From the NCBI GenBank assembly GCA_021209875.1, contig JAGYVD010000003.1, positions 2,480,001 through 2,544,000 of the forward strand: a stretch of DNA of 64,000 nt. The letters run 5' to 3'. Made by a program: the position numbers and the translations under genes. This stretch comes from Rosellinia necatrix (lineage: Eukaryota > Ascomycota > Sordariomycetes > Xylariales > Xylariaceae). The notes below the pieces were generated by a model. The model saw only the letters and a list, made by a program, of their open reading frames with translations. It did not search any database and had not been told where the DNA came from. Positions 23,709-33,508 of this stretch are shown piece by piece (the first letter of the stretch is position 1; each line of letters starts with the position of its first letter).

Positions 23709-24786
23709 ATGACGTCCACGCTAGAGAGCCTGAAGGTGCGTTGTTTTGCACCCTCCCAGCCCCTACTTGAGAAATGAACCCAATCAGATGAAGGGGAACG
23801 GAACGGGTGGCGTCGGACATCAACTGAAAATGGCGTTTGTCTTTGTGGGGGGAAAGAAGAAAAGGGAGAAGGCGACGACGACAATGACGACGGCAATGAC
23901 GACGACAATGACGACGACGACGATGACGATGAGAGTGGTGTGGAGTGGGAAGGACGAAGATAGAGAGCCGAGAAGCTGATATGCAAATTGCCCAGGGCAC
24001 CGCCGAGCGCATCATCCTCAACCCGGCGAACCATGACCTGCTGGCCATCCTCAAGGGCGCGCGCAACGGCGCCGTCTACGGCGCGAAGGTGCGCTTCCCG
24101 CACGCCCTCGTCATGGTCTTCCTCTTCCGCTCCGGCACCTTCCGGGAGAAAGTCGACCTCGTCTTCCGCGCCACGCGGACGCACGCCCGCAACCTTGCCA
24201 AGTTCGCCACCATCTACAAGCTCATGTGCTACGCCCTCAAGCACTACGGTCCCACCCCCGGGAAAGAAGGTGAGTTCCATACATCCAGGGCAGGGGGACA
24301 AGAAGGAGAGGGGAAAAAAAAAAACATAAGAGGGGATGAGAACGGCATAACAGAAAAAAAAAAAAAGATCCGAAACTAACCACCCAACCCTTTTAAAAAA
24401 AAAAAACAGGTAAATACGATAACCTCCTCGCCGGCCTGGTGGGCGGCTACTTCGTCTTCGGCGGGCGCTCGCGGCGGTCGGGCAAGATCTCGAGCGTGAA
24501 CCAGCAGATCGTCATCTACGTGTTCGCGCGCGTGGTGCTGGCGCTCGCGCGCCTGGCCGTCAAGCCCGGCCGCGGCCTGCCCGTCGTCTCGCGCGAGGGG
24601 CCCTCCGCCGGCATCACCCGCTACGCCTGGCCCGTCTTCGCCGCCGTCTCCTGGGGCATGGTCATGCACCTCTTCCGCCACCACCCCGACGACCTCCAGC
24701 CCAGCCTCCGCTCCAGCATGAGCTACATCTACCTCCAGTCCAACGAGTGGGACGGCCTCCGGAATTTCATCTGGCATAACAAATAA
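23709..24786 (+). CDS. Peroxisomal membrane protein 4 / PMP24 (Tim17-Tim22-Tim23-Pmp24 superfamily)
   Basis: Three exons rebuilt from splice signals: 23709-23735, 23996-24269 and 24410-24786, giving 225 residues. Exon 1 encodes only nine residues (MTSTLESLK) and ends AAG/GTGCGT. Intron 1 (260 nt) has a CTGAT branch site 12 bases before its CCCAG acceptor, and intron 2 (140 nt) has GTGAGT, CTAAC and ACAG. The protein reads ..ERIILNPANHDLLAILKGAR.. then GAVYGAKVRFPHALVMVFLF.., the hallmark of PXMP4/PMP24 (human about 212 residues). Several hydrophobic segments and a glycine-rich LLAGLVGGYFVFGG stretch fit the Tim17-like membrane fold. It is expected in the peroxisomal membrane; its biochemical role is not settled. 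It runs convergently with the CAP59-type gene. Confidence 0.9.
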
Positions 24787-25406
24787 AAAGAATATATATA
24801 TATATATATAAACTAAAAAGAAAATGCATACAAATACAAATCGAGAATGAAGCCTTCCCTCTTATCGGGAGGAGAGGGGGGGGCGGGGGGGTTTGGCTGG
24901 GAGAACGAGAAAGGTACGCACTATGGAAAGGGAGGAGAGGAGGGGGGGGGGCGTGGAGGGACGAAAGAAAATGACGAAAACGTTCATCACGCATACCACA
25001 AAAGAAAGACAGGAAAGCAATATTCGAATATCGTGGGTGATTCCGACACGAGCGGCTCATTGCCTTTATTACATGGCGTTTTTCTAGGTCTTCCGAGGTT
25101 CGTGCATATTTAAACCTAAGTTCAGCATCGCCTACCCCGAAAGGTGGGTAGCAATAACAACACTGTCTGAGCATTTACACATGTATCTATATTTATGCTG
25201 TAGAGTCTATGGGGAATATTCCTAGAATGGCGAGATTTGCTTGCTCCCTGTCGGATATTTATATATAGGGTATAGTCTTTGATCAGCCTGTTCGTCCGCT
25301 TTGTGGTAATAGCTTCTATGAGTCAAACCGGTCGCTGTCTAGTAAACATATAAACGCTTTATGAACTTTTGCTCTTTTACTTTAAAGTTTTCCTTACCAC
25401 ACGTAT
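24787..25406. other. 3' spacer between convergent PMP24 and CAP59 genes
   Basis: It holds a short TA run (24,790-24,811), G-rich runs (24,870-24,960) and probably both 3'-UTRs. No coding frame with a domain. Confidence 0.6.
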
Positions 25407-26731
25407 CTAGAGGTGCCTCCACCCGTTTTCCCACATGACCTGCATCTCGTTGATTAGGCAGGGCGCCCCAGGTTCATACCGTGGCACATCTCCGTCCGGC
25501 GTCTCGGCCATCCACTGCTCTAGTCTCTGAGACACAACACGGGCCTCTAGTTGCGTTTGGATAGCTATGCGTCCGCTCTTGATGCGATTGACCCAGGCAC
25601 CCAGGACTACCCAGAAAGGCGATGGGAAGTGGTTTACCTTGATCTGCCGATATGCGTCGACACCATATCCCACGCGCACGTTCGGGTTTAACCACACCCC
25701 TTTTTCTGAGCTGAGGTAGTTATCAGCGTGAATGAGACAGCACTCAGACCCCTCGAGATGAAAATCAGCTAAACTGTCGTCTATCCCACGGAATAGAAGT
25801 GGCGAGCTGGCATAGAATGGAGCGGAGTCGAACACGACAACACCATTCCAACATGACATAACTCGGACCGGTGCGTTCATCTCGGCCGCGGCTCTCGAAG
25901 TAGGAGATTGGAACCATGGCCAGTACTGGGAAGTGGTCTTGAGACCCATATCATCTCGCAACGCGAAGGTATCATAGTAACGCGGCGCATGCTTATAGTC
26001 CATGGAACAAGCGGCGGCATATTCACCGTCGCGCGTATTGAGCAGTGTCACGATATCTTCAGTCTAATCTCTCTCGTTAGCTTCAGGCAGAGCGACGTTT
26101 CCCTATCATTGGTTGGGTGGCATACGTCGAAGACAACGTCATTGAGCCAGAGGACCTTGTCAAAAGTGATCCCTTTGCTCTCCAGCTCCTTCAACAGCTC
26201 CATGGCCTGGTTGCGCACTCGCGCAAGGTATGGTATCCGCCGCAGCTCCCATTGAGTTTCGGCTGCGTTCCAAATCCATGTCGGCGCTCGGACGTCCGGT
26301 GGAGGCCGCGCGTTAATCTCGTCCAATTGCTCCCATACCGTCTGGCCTAGGCTGATGGTGTTAGCCACACCCTTCATATCTAGCAGCGTCTGAAGGTCAA
26401 GCAATGCGGCCTTGGATTCATCCTGAGACCCCGACTCGATAGCGGAGAAGTATATGTTCTGGGGTCCAAAGTAATCCACTAGGCCCAGTATTGCTTCGTT
26501 CCAGGCCGTCCTCAAAATCTCCTCCGTATTGCGGTGGACGGAGGCAATGAAGACGGTGGTATTGGCCAGAGCTCCATTTCCAGATTGCCGTTGTACCTCG
26601 CTTGGGTCCGTTCGATACGTGTCTGGTCGGCGGCCCACAAGGCGGATGGCGTCGATCGAGAAGACGAAGAAGAGGAACAGGAGAATTGGTCGCAGGTACT
26701 TGCGCCGGAAGCGACGGTAGCTGAGGAGCAT
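25407..26731 (-). CDS. CAP59-family alpha-1,3-mannosyltransferase (GT69-like)
   Basis: Two exons on the minus strand, 26126-26731 then 25407-26063, give 420 residues. The 62-nt intron has a GTATGC donor right after ..WLNDVVFD, a GCTAAC branch site and a TTAG acceptor, continuing TEDIVTLLNTRDGEYAAACSMDY. A single hydrophobic segment at about residues 12-32 after a basic start (RRFRRKYLRP) predicts a type II Golgi membrane protein. TVFIASVHRNTEEILR, the LNDV motif and the DGEYAAACSMDY stretch mark the family that includes Cryptococcus Cap59 and Cmt1, which add alpha-1,3-mannose to glycans. In filamentous ascomycetes such proteins are usually of unknown acceptor. It ends convergently with PMP24. 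Confidence 0.87.
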
Positions 26732-28645
26732 GGAGAGCGATGGCTGGAGAGCGATGGCTGGAGGGCGATAGCTATAGCTGGGCAGCGGGAAACTATAGTC
26801 ACGAGTGAAGTTCCGAAGAGAACGGAGATGCGAACGACAAACAGAAATAGAGGTGGGATAAGGCTATGTCATTATAAACGAATGGCGAAGGTATCCCCGA
26901 GATGTCTGGTAGTGTTGCTGCCCCGTTCGCTCGACAGGAGGATGGCATAGAGAGACCATGAAAGAACAGTTCGTACGCCAGGCTCAGGAATATAATTGGA
27001 ACGGGGGCGGTAGATGGCGACAAGAGGGAGGAGAGGGGAAGGGAAGCAAACCACGACGGGGAAAAGGAGACATGTATTGGCATTAGATAGTCAGACATTA
27101 GGTAGGTAGGTAGAGCCAGGTTGTCGGCGACAATAAGATTTAGGAACTAGCTTCCAAGTTGCTTGGCCTTGTCTACATATAGACGTGCCTACCCACTCTG
27201 CATTTAAGTACCTAAGCAGGTACCTCCTCCTACCTGCCTCTGTGGCATATCTCAAATTAGGCTTAGCTCGCTTGCCGCTTTTGCTCGCCTTTTCCTCCTA
27301 ATAGGATACAATTAACGAAGACTTTTTTAGTAAGTTTATTAATTCGATGTGTTTACCGAGGGAGGGATCATAGTAGGCCTTGCTAAGAACATCTCTCATC
27401 TTCTCATACAGCAGCGTCATATCTTCCTTATCCTAACTTTCACTGTTGTGCGGAAGGTACCCTATAAAGCGTGGAAGGAACAACGCCCCCATACGTAGTT
27501 AGGGATATATTTTAGGAGGAGCTAAGCAATTTGAAAGTACTTAAAGCGTGAATGAAAACATAAGTCTCGCCGACTTACACATTTCTATCTTTCTTTCCCG
27601 AAAAAAATCATAAGCCGCCGCAACAGCAACAACGAGTGCGTGGAATGACTGCCAGTGGTTTTATATCTTTTTCTTTGTCACTTTCATGGCCCCCTTCCCT
27701 GTTTTTATTATCAGTTGCTTTTTAGTTAGTTATTACAAAATTTTAATCTTTAACTAGTTATCTTTGTAGACACAAATATTGAAGTAAAGTGTAGCGACAA
27801 TAGGTTAACAGTCAAGTAGGTTGGGATAGAAGACTAAATCAGTTGAATTAGCAAGATAGGCTAGACTTCACCACTCATGTATCATATCGGCTTCAATTTT
27901 GAGTGATGCTCTCTATTACTAAACCAATTCATAGTTCGTCGCTATTACCTTAATCAACTGATTCCCTCTTGAATTATACCTTTAGAAGCTGCAGTTAGAA
28001 GTATAAAACTATACCTATGTCCAACCTAAAAGCATTGTGCAGCCATTTCACATACAAGGCTTTATTCGGGTGCATAGATCCTATACTTAATCAGATCTTG
28101 GCAAAATTGTCGCCGATTTAGCACTTGCTTATAGTTAAGGCTGTATGCCTAGGTAGGTATATGTTCCTTTGCCCACATCCCTCAGTGAGTTGTCTGCTTT
28201 AGGTAGGTACCTAGGATCACCTGGGAATGTTTTGTGCCGACAGCAGTACCATAGCGTTGGGCAGAATCATTAAGCCATAGAATCGATCAATTAATGTAGT
28301 TTTTAATGCACAAAGCAAACAGATGTAAAACACACCGCGACGAAGATAAGAGTTGAAGCTACCTAAGTAGACGAGAAAGAGTAGCGTAGGTAGGCGGTAC
28401 TATGAAGAACGGACTTGATGACGCCATCTGGTACATACGTAAGGTACTTGCTCAATCTTATATTATGCAGCCATGGGTAAGTACCTAGATACTTATTGAC
28501 AAGGTTAGTACGCCGCGTGCCACCTCGTAGCATTATCTGCTTCTATGGTATCTCGAATCTCATGTGGGTAGAGATCTCCTTCTTCTGCTGCTTACATGCT
28601 TAGAGACAAGACTAAGAAGAAGAAAAACCAACGGACAAGAAAGAC
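26732..28645. other. AT-leaning spacer between divergent CAP59 and methyltransferase genes
   Basis: No gene seen. From about 27,300 to 28,570 the DNA is visibly AT-richer, with almost no open frames, frequent TA steps, and TAGGTACC motifs at 27,105, 28,147 and 28,202. It could be an old, mutated element, but no ends or coding remnant are visible. Confidence 0.5.
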
Positions 28646-29776
28646 ATGGCATCCCAAAGCAATCTTCCTACTGCCGCCGAGAGTGGCTTCAAGGACGCTG
28701 CCGCCTATGATGCGCATCGACCGAGCTACCCACACGAGGCGGTTGAGACTTTTCTCCAAAACCTCAAAATCGCCGGACAGGATGAGGTGAACGTTCTCGA
28801 GGTTGCGTCAGGCACCGGGAAATTTACCGAGCTCCTAGCCGTGCGGCCTGAAAGGTATACAGTCAAAGCCGTCGAACCACACGGTCCCATGCGCGAGAAG
28901 CTGGCCCAGAAGGACTTGCGGGGTGTTGAGGTGCTGAATGGCAAGGCAGACAAGATGCCAGTCGAGAGCGAATGGGGAGACGTTTGCATTGCCGCCCAGG
29001 TAGGATCCAGCTTTCGCCCCCCTTCATCAAGCGTGTAGTCTCCATTTTACTTATGATAGGGTGGTGAGGGTCATAGTCATTCCACTGGTGAGTTATCGCA
29101 ACTTGGTCGAATCCCACTCTTCCCCTAACGTCACTCGTTTTTGATCAAGGTTCGCGACTTTCGAGGCCTTGAAGGAGATCCATCGCGTGCTTCGGCCCGG
29201 TGCTGTTCTGGGCATGATCTGGAACATCGATGATTGTATGCCGTCCCTCGATTTTCCGTATAACCACCAGCTATTTCTTATATCTAACTCCTCTGATAGA
29301 TAACAAGCCGCGAGGTTGGTTGGCGACGACTAAGTGGGAGCAAAAGTTAAACGATTACATATGGGGGTTTGACGATGGCCTGCCTAGGTTCAGACATCAG
29401 GTTTGTCATTTGTGGCTCAAATAGGTCGTTATACTGTTCTGGCACTAACCAGCAAAAGCAATGGCAAGAAGTCTTCGAGCAACAGCCTCCAGGGAACCCA
29501 GTTCAAGTCATAAGAAATACCTTCGCCGATCATCTACCTAGGTTCAGTCTCCCTCTTGGGGAGAACAAGGTCAAGTGGACAATATGGCTAAACGAAGAGG
29601 CGCTCTGGGCCCGGATTAACACACTTAGTCAGGTCGCTATCCTCGAGGGTGAAGAGAGAGAGGCCGCTGTCAAAATATTCAAGGATGCCCTGCAGAGTGA
29701 TGATGTAGAAAGAAATAAGAAGGGAGAAATTGCAGTCCATGGCGTCACTTATTTCGCCTGGACGGACAGAATATAG
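28646..29776 (+). CDS. Class I SAM-dependent methyltransferase with an 11-nt microexon
   Basis: Five exons: 28646-28999, 29077-29087, 29150-29235, 29300-29400 and 29459-29776, totalling 289 residues. The start ATG (MASQSNLPTAAESGFKDAA) is followed by motif I, VLEVASGTGKFTE (about 49-61), the SAM-binding loop. Exon 2 is only 11 nt; joined to exons 1 and 3 it restores QSFHWFATFEALKEIHRVL, the conserved xFHWF segment of this family, then RPGAVLGMIWNIDDYNKPRGW. Introns 2-4 have clear donors and CTAAC-like branch sites; the branch site of intron 1 is weak. For exon 5 the acceptor AAAG/CAATGG is preferred over a CAG only 3 bases after the branch site; both keep frame. The family includes yeast Crg1-like and many uncharacterised fungal enzymes, so the substrate is unknown. 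Confidence 0.85.
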
Positions 29777-30198
29777 ATATCTCGAGAGAATGGGAGGGCA
29801 AAAAGACGTTATATTGGGAATGGAGGGATGGATCCTCTGCTGTTCGGTGGCTAGCTTCAAAATAGGATTGGGCTTACGCCTTCCGCCTTGACTACACATC
29901 TCACGTACCTTCCACCCCCCTCGCACCTCCTGAAACAAGTTTATGCATAACTACCTACCTTTATGTGGATATTTCCCCGCGTCCGTTAACATCTGTCCAG
30001 GTCCATCGTGCCTTAAATTGAGAGGTATTATAGCTGCCCTGATGATTGGTAAACCCAGTACGGAGAAGGGACCACATATCGGGATTGGCAAGCTAGCCCG
30101 ACTGTGTAAAGTTGATTGCCTTTCGCCCCCAGATAGCTCCGTGGGGTTCCCGTTTAAAATAGCCGTATTCACGGCGTGTATCCTTCTCCTGTATACCT
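29777..30198. other. 3' spacer between convergent methyltransferase and LSM6
   Basis: No gene seen; it probably holds the two 3'-UTRs. An open frame of 102 codons on the minus strand (29951-30259) overlaps the LSM6 last exon and is a shadow. Confidence 0.6.
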
Positions 30199-30561
30199 CT
30201 AATCGGCGGAGATATACATAACTGCGCGTATAGTTAGCGAGGGAACGTCTAGCGTCCATCGCAGAGCTGCTTACCGTTGTTGCCTCTTACAAAAGCATCA
30301 CCGTATGTGCGCCTTTTTACGCCGTTGACGTACTCTTCGGTCTTCTCCAAGGCGATGTTCATGTAGCCGTCAACAGACTGGAGCTCGCCTATACGCCGGA
30401 TCAGCTCATCCCACATTCCCGGTTCTTGTTGTCAAAGGGTGAAGGAGAGGTTTACCTTTGTAAACGACACCTGAGTTGAGCTTTACGGTGACGGCGTTGC
30501 CGATGATCTCGGAAAGGAAGCCGGAAGGGTCTTTCCCCTCGGCTTGTGTACCATTCTCCAT
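30199..30561 (-). CDS. LSM6: U6 snRNA-associated Sm-like protein LSm6
   Basis: Three minus-strand exons: 30456-30561, 30275-30388 and 30199-30221, giving 80 residues. The last exon encodes only the end of one codon plus MYISAD and the stop. Intron 1 (67 nt) has GTAAAC, CTGAT and TATAG; intron 2 (53 nt) has GTAAGC, GCTAAC and GCAG. The Sm1 motif is FLSEIIGNAVTVKLNSGVVY plus KGELQSVDGYMNIAL, and Sm2 is AFVRGNNVMYISAD. The length matches LSm6 (about 80-86 residues). LSm6 is a subunit of the LSm2-8 ring on U6 snRNA in the nucleus and the LSm1-7 ring in cytoplasmic mRNA decay. It is divergently paired with the Rad60-like gene. Confidence 0.94.
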
Positions 30562-31119
30562 ATTGTATAACGTCGTTAGGAGCGGGAGACGGGAATAGTT
30601 AGAATGAGGCTGTCGGTTGGATGAGGCCACGTCCAAAACCGATCTAAAGGACTGACTGGGAGAATAAATCTGGTTAGGCGGCTGCTGCAGGGAGAGGATA
30701 TAGTTACAGGGGTAAAAGGCACTAAATTATAGCGGGGTGAGTTCCAGGGAAGGTTTAACATCTTGGAGGGGCCAATACGACGTGGGGGTTAAGCGGCTCA
30801 ACTTGCTTAGGTGCCTATCCGGAAAGACCATAGCCAACCTACCTACTACCTACTTAAGTACCTACCTACCAAAGAGGTAGTTAACTAGTTACTTAATCTA
30901 ATGTATGTATTGTCCGGGTAGCCGGGACTTGAAGACGAACGCGGCCTCCCTTTCAAAAAGCTTTCTTTCCACCAACAAACTCACACATTCTCCCTCCCAC
31001 TATGATAAACGTCGTGCTTGTCGGCCCTAATTTTATCGAATTCTTCTTTCGTGCCGCTTGCACTCGTCATCCGAATTCCTAGCGACTTGCCTGCCAACCC
31101 AGCACAAGCATACCTCATA
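30562..31119. promoter_or_regulatory. Divergent promoter region of LSM6 and the Rad60-like gene
   Basis: 558 bp separate the two start codons. It contains a TACC/CCTA-rich stretch at about 30,835-30,870. On the plus strand an upstream ORF starts at the ATG at 31002 and ends at a TAG at 31080-31082 (26 codons), 37 bases before the main start. Confidence 0.55.
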
Positions 31120-32724
31120 ATGGCTGACATGCAAAAGCCTACGCCAGCTAAGCGTGGCCTACCATTCAAACGCACCGTGAAGCAGAAACCCCCGAACGAA
31201 GCGTCTCCCGTGGACGACGACGGGCTAGCACTATTTAGCCAATCGAAAACTTATTTCCCCACTGTCATCGAAGATCAACAGAAGCGTGCACGGGAGGAGC
31301 GAGAGAAGGCTGAGAAGGCTGAGCAAGAGCGCAAGGAGAAGCTGGCGCGCGAGAAGGCAGAAGAAGAGAACAGAGCCCTTGATGCGCAAATAAGGCGCGA
31401 GCGGATGCAGAAGGAGCTTCGGGAAGAAGCAGATGGAAGGGATTCCGCAAAGAAACGACGCCGCATTTCGCTCCTTTCTAACGACGAGGAGCAGATGTCC
31501 GACGATGGACGAAGCGACGATGATGTTTTTACGGATAGGCCCTTGAAATCGTATAAGCCATCTACCCCGTTCAGCCCAGAATCCAGGCATGGCCCCTCTG
31601 TTTCGAGAAGCTCCCGAGTTCCGGAACGTGGAACACGAACGCGCACGGCAAGGCAACCTGAATCGCTTGTTGTTCTCTTAGACAGCAGCGACGACGAAGG
31701 TAATTCCATGGGAGAACCAAAAATTTCCGATCCAAGCTCGAGAATACGGTCAGCTAGCGGCCGAGCCGAAACTACACACGTCGATGTGAAAGGTAAGGGC
31801 AAAGCCAACGCCAGCGATTCGGATGTCGAGATGTGGGAGGAGGAGAAAGAGAACAAAGAGGGAGAAGAGGAGGATCCGTCCGAATTCTACATCAAAGCGG
31901 CGATGGAGCGTAGACGCAAGGCAGAAGAAGCACGCCTCGCGCGCGAATCCTCAGCGGCCGGTGGCAGAGACAAGGACAATTCGAACACACCCGGCATCGA
32001 GGACGAACGTGGCCCGCCCGTGTCCGTTATGATCGCGGCACCGACGCTACGGGAGGCCAAGGTATTATGCTGCACAGTGCGCACGGCACAAGTGCTTCAG
32101 ATCGCATTTGATACCTTCAAAGATCGCCAGAAGACCCACACTTCATACCCGCACAAAATAATATCTGAGCTAATATTCACTTGGCGTGGCGACCGCGTCT
32201 ATCACACAAGTAAGCTTGAGACGTTGGGCATCTATCCGCGGGGGCGTGATGGCCGACTCTACGAAAATAATGCGTATGGTGGGCGGAACGCGCCCGAAGG
32301 CTATGTTGGGAATGACAAGGTGTACTTCGAGGCATGGACACCAGAGGAATACGAAGAGAATCAGCAGAAGCGAGAACGCGAGCGCAAGCGCCGAGAGATG
32401 GGTGAATGGTGGGATGAGGACGACACTGCAAATAATGACAGCAATAACGGTAGCGGCCAAGCAATGGCAGAGGCCAAATCTTCGCAGAAAGAGGACGACC
32501 GCGTCAAGGTCATTTTCAAGGCGCGGAACATGCCGCCGCGCAACATCACACTACGCAAGTATAGCACCGTCGCACACATGATCAAGGCCTTCCGCAAACT
32601 CGCTAGTATAGATGAGGATAAAGAGGTCGAGATCCGCTGGGACGGCGAGGCCCTGGATTTAGAGACTACGGTTGAGGAGGCTGACATTGGGGAAATGGAC
32701 TCAGTTGAGGTGCATATCCGATGA
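31120..32724 (+). CDS. Rad60/Esc2/NIP45-type protein with SUMO-like domains
   Basis: A single exon of 534 residues. The frame is open upstream but the first ATG is at 31120 (MADMQKPTPAKRG). A charged helical region rich in Glu, Lys and Arg, a likely coiled coil, spans about residues 45-115; an acidic/serine disordered part follows, with LVVLLDSSDDE (about 183-193), which resembles a SUMO-interacting motif. A first SUMO-like domain lies at about 296-425 (VSVMIAAPTLREAKVLCC), and a clear second one ends the protein (about 459-534: RVKVIFKARNMPP .. IRWDGEALDLETTVEEADIG). This is the order seen in Rad60 and Esc2, nuclear proteins that act with SUMO and the Smc5/6 complex in recombination repair and replication-fork stability. 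The exact ortholog name is left open. Confidence 0.85.
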   Translation: MADMQKPTPAKRGLPFKRTVKQKPPNEASPVDDDGLALFSQSKTYFPTVIEDQQKRAREEREKAEKAEQERKEKLAREKAEEENRALDAQIRRERMQKELREEADGRDSAKKRRRISLLSNDEEQMSDDGRSDDDVFTDRPLKSYKPSTPFSPESRHGPSVSRSSRVPERGTRTRTARQPESLVVLLDSSDDEGNSMGEPKISDPSSRIRSASGRAETTHVDVKGKGKANASDSDVEMWEEEKENKEGEEEDPSEFYIKAAMERRRKAEEARLARESSAAGGRDKDNSNTPGIEDERGPPVSVMIAAPTLREAKVLCCTVRTAQVLQIAFDTFKDRQKTHTSYPHKIISELIFTWRGDRVYHTSKLETLGIYPRGRDGRLYENNAYGGRNAPEGYVGNDKVYFEAWTPEEYEENQQKRERERKRREMGEWWDEDDTANNDSNNGSGQAMAEAKSSQKEDDRVKVIFKARNMPPRNITLRKYSTVAHMIKAFRKLASIDEDKEVEIRWDGEALDLETTVEEADIGEMDSVEVHIR

Positions 32725-33508
32725 TGGGATCAGTCTGGTTCAATTGGTACCGGACGGATGGATGGATGAATGAGCGAGCGTCGATTTTCGACTATGATAA
32801 ATTTAACGTTACATGAAAGCTCTGCTTTATGATACCCTTACTCTAACTAAAAACGCATCGGTGGGAATCCCATTGCTACTTTACCGCGTGCTAGCAATAC
32901 ATACATACTCATATAAGAGACATTCATACTCGCCAAAGATTCTTGTAGACTCGTTCCGCCAGTTTTGCATATAATTTATAAGCTCATAATTTAGCATATA
33001 ATGACTAATGTTAGCGGAATAAGGTACCCAGCGATGGTGCACGCTGCTACAAACCGATACTATACTTTAACTGTTGGTCACAGCAAGACAATGCAGTTGG
33101 TCTAGGGCAAGGTTCACGATATATATATTGTGTCGGACTACGATGCCGCGGCGGGCGCTATTTACATACAATTTGGTGGGATTGACCCAGATATACTCAA
33201 CCCATGATCCTCTGCCCCATTTCGGACGCCACTAATTAACGACCTCTTTACGTACACAGCGATACTAAGTTGAACCCAACTAAGCAAGACATGCTTCGCA
33301 TGAAACGCTCATACACGTCGCTAGCCAATCCCATCTATGTCCTATAATCACAAATTTTCCAATCGTCGCTCTATATGCCATTTTCCAAATCTAGATATAT
33401 ATGAACATGGTGGCATCAAGCCACCACTGGAAACCCAAGATTTTTTTTCTCTCCTTCTTGTCAACCTTATCCAGTAGGTTGGTCGTATCCAAACTAGATA
33501 TCCTACGC
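32725..33508. other. 3' spacer between convergent Rad60-like and GH5 genes
   Basis: No gene seen; rather AT-rich, with likely polyadenylation regions of both genes. The plus-strand frame beginning near 33,401 runs into the antisense of the GH5 gene and is a shadow. Confidence 0.6.
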
